In this document: positions 16,603 to 17,110 of the stretch, in pieces
Layout of the letters: the number at the start of each line of letters is the position of its first letter
Position numbering within the stretch: position 1 is the first letter of the stretch
From: CAYQLT01 sp964418425
Lineage (GTDB): Bacteria; Bacillota; Limnochordia; Limnochordales; Geochordaceae
Assembly: GCA_964418425.1 (NCBI GenBank)
Contig: CAYQLT010000055.1
Location: 1 to 17,110, forward strand
Direction: 5' to 3'
Length of the DNA: 17,110 nucleotides
Program-made: the position numbers and the translations under genes
The notes under the pieces: model-generated
What the model saw: the letters and a program-made list of their open reading frames with translations, nothing else
What the model was told of the DNA's origin: nothing
Database searches by the model: none

Positions 16603-17110
16603 GCGGGTCCCAGCGCCCGTCCCCGCCGGCCGTGCCTGCCGGCTGGGAGGTGGTCATCGGCCTGGAGATCCACGTGGAGCTGCTCACGGCCTCCAAGGTA
16701 TTTTGCGGCTGCAGCACCGAGTTTGGGGCGCCGCCCAACACCCACGTGTGCCCGGTGTGCCTGGGGCTTCCGGGAAGCCTGCCGGTGGTCAACCGCAAGG
16801 CGGTGGAGTACGCGCTGATGGCGGGGCTGGCGCTACACTGCCAGGTGGCCCCTTACGCGAAGTTTGACCGCAAAAACTACTTCTACCCCGACCTGCCCAA
16901 GGCGTACCAGATTTCCCAGTACGACCTCCCCCTTTGCCGGGATGGCTACCTGGAACTGGACAGTGACGGTGAGGTGCGCCGGATCGGCATCATCCGGGTG
17001 CACCTGGAGGAGGAGACCGCCAAGCTGGTGCACAGCACCGCCACCATCGCGGGCTCCCGGTACTCCCTGGTGGACTACAACCGCTCCGGGGTGCCGCTCA
17101 TCGAGATCGT
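16599..17110 (+). CDS. gatB: Asp-tRNA(Asn)/Glu-tRNA(Gln) amidotransferase subunit GatB (3' end outside window)
   Basis: GatB is the kinase/transamidase subunit: it phosphorylates the Glu or Asp on the tRNA and uses ammonia channelled from GatA. The first 170 residues are visible, about a third of the usual 480. They include EVVIGLEIHVELLTASKVF (17-35), the zinc-site cysteines C36, C38, C51 and C54 (FCGCS, CPVCLG), KFDRKNYFYPDLPKAYQISQ, and RVHLEEETAKLVH. The frame then runs off the window in SGVPLIEIV, a conserved stretch. A roughly 14-residue Pro/Ser-rich lead precedes the conserved start. The ATG overlaps the gatA stop and has a perfect ribosome site. Confidence 0.97.
   Translation, partial: MSGSQRPSPPAVPAGWEVVIGLEIHVELLTASKVFCGCSTEFGAPPNTHVCPVCLGLPGSLPVVNRKAVEYALMAGLALHCQVAPYAKFDRKNYFYPDLPKAYQISQYDLPLCRDGYLELDSDGEVRRIGIIRVHLEEETAKLVHSTATIAGSRYSLVDYNRSGVPLIEI

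Overview
The window is a gene-dense, very GC-rich stretch of bacterial chromosome carrying housekeeping genes. The gene set points to a high-GC member of the Firmicutes/Bacillota (Limnochordia, Symbiobacterium or Thermaerobacter-like). Evidence is the hisZ-hisG-hisD-hisB-hisH-hisA-hisF-hisIE order known from Bacillus subtilis, the short HisZ-dependent form of HisG, and a pcrA / ligA / gatC-gatA-gatB neighbourhood typical of Firmicutes. The taxon is an inference; no marker here fixes it.

Layout. 1-1342: 3' part of a PHP-domain metallohydrolase of the CehA/McbA type, overlapping hisZ by ATGA. 1339-8879: eight histidine-biosynthesis genes, all on the + strand, mostly overlapping or a few bases apart. 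They cover the steps from PRPP+ATP to imidazole-acetol phosphate and also histidinol to histidine. No hisC or histidinol-phosphate phosphatase is present, as in B. subtilis. The largest gap in the his block (hisZ-hisG, 74 nt) holds a promoter-like signal with a palindrome between its -35 and -10 elements, followed by a strong leader hairpin. 8876-11182: pcrA helicase, joined to hisIE by a CTGA start/stop overlap. 11188-12414: a D-alanyl-D-alanine carboxypeptidase on the - strand, convergent with pcrA (5 bp apart) and divergent from ligA. 12492-14570: ligA. 14728-17110: gatC, gatA and the 5' part of gatB, encoding the tRNA-dependent amidotransferase.

I see no tRNA, rRNA, CRISPR array, insertion sequence or phage gene, and no previously undescribed multi-gene system. 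The most noteworthy signals are small. hisG and pcrA (and possibly the carboxypeptidase) have no usable ATG/GTG/TTG start and appear to begin at CTG or another rare codon. HisH ends in a 3 x 39-bp in-frame tandem repeat. There is a candidate operator/promoter at the hisZ-hisG junction. The carboxypeptidase has a tryptophan-rich C-terminus. An inverted gene splits the usual pcrA-ligA pair.
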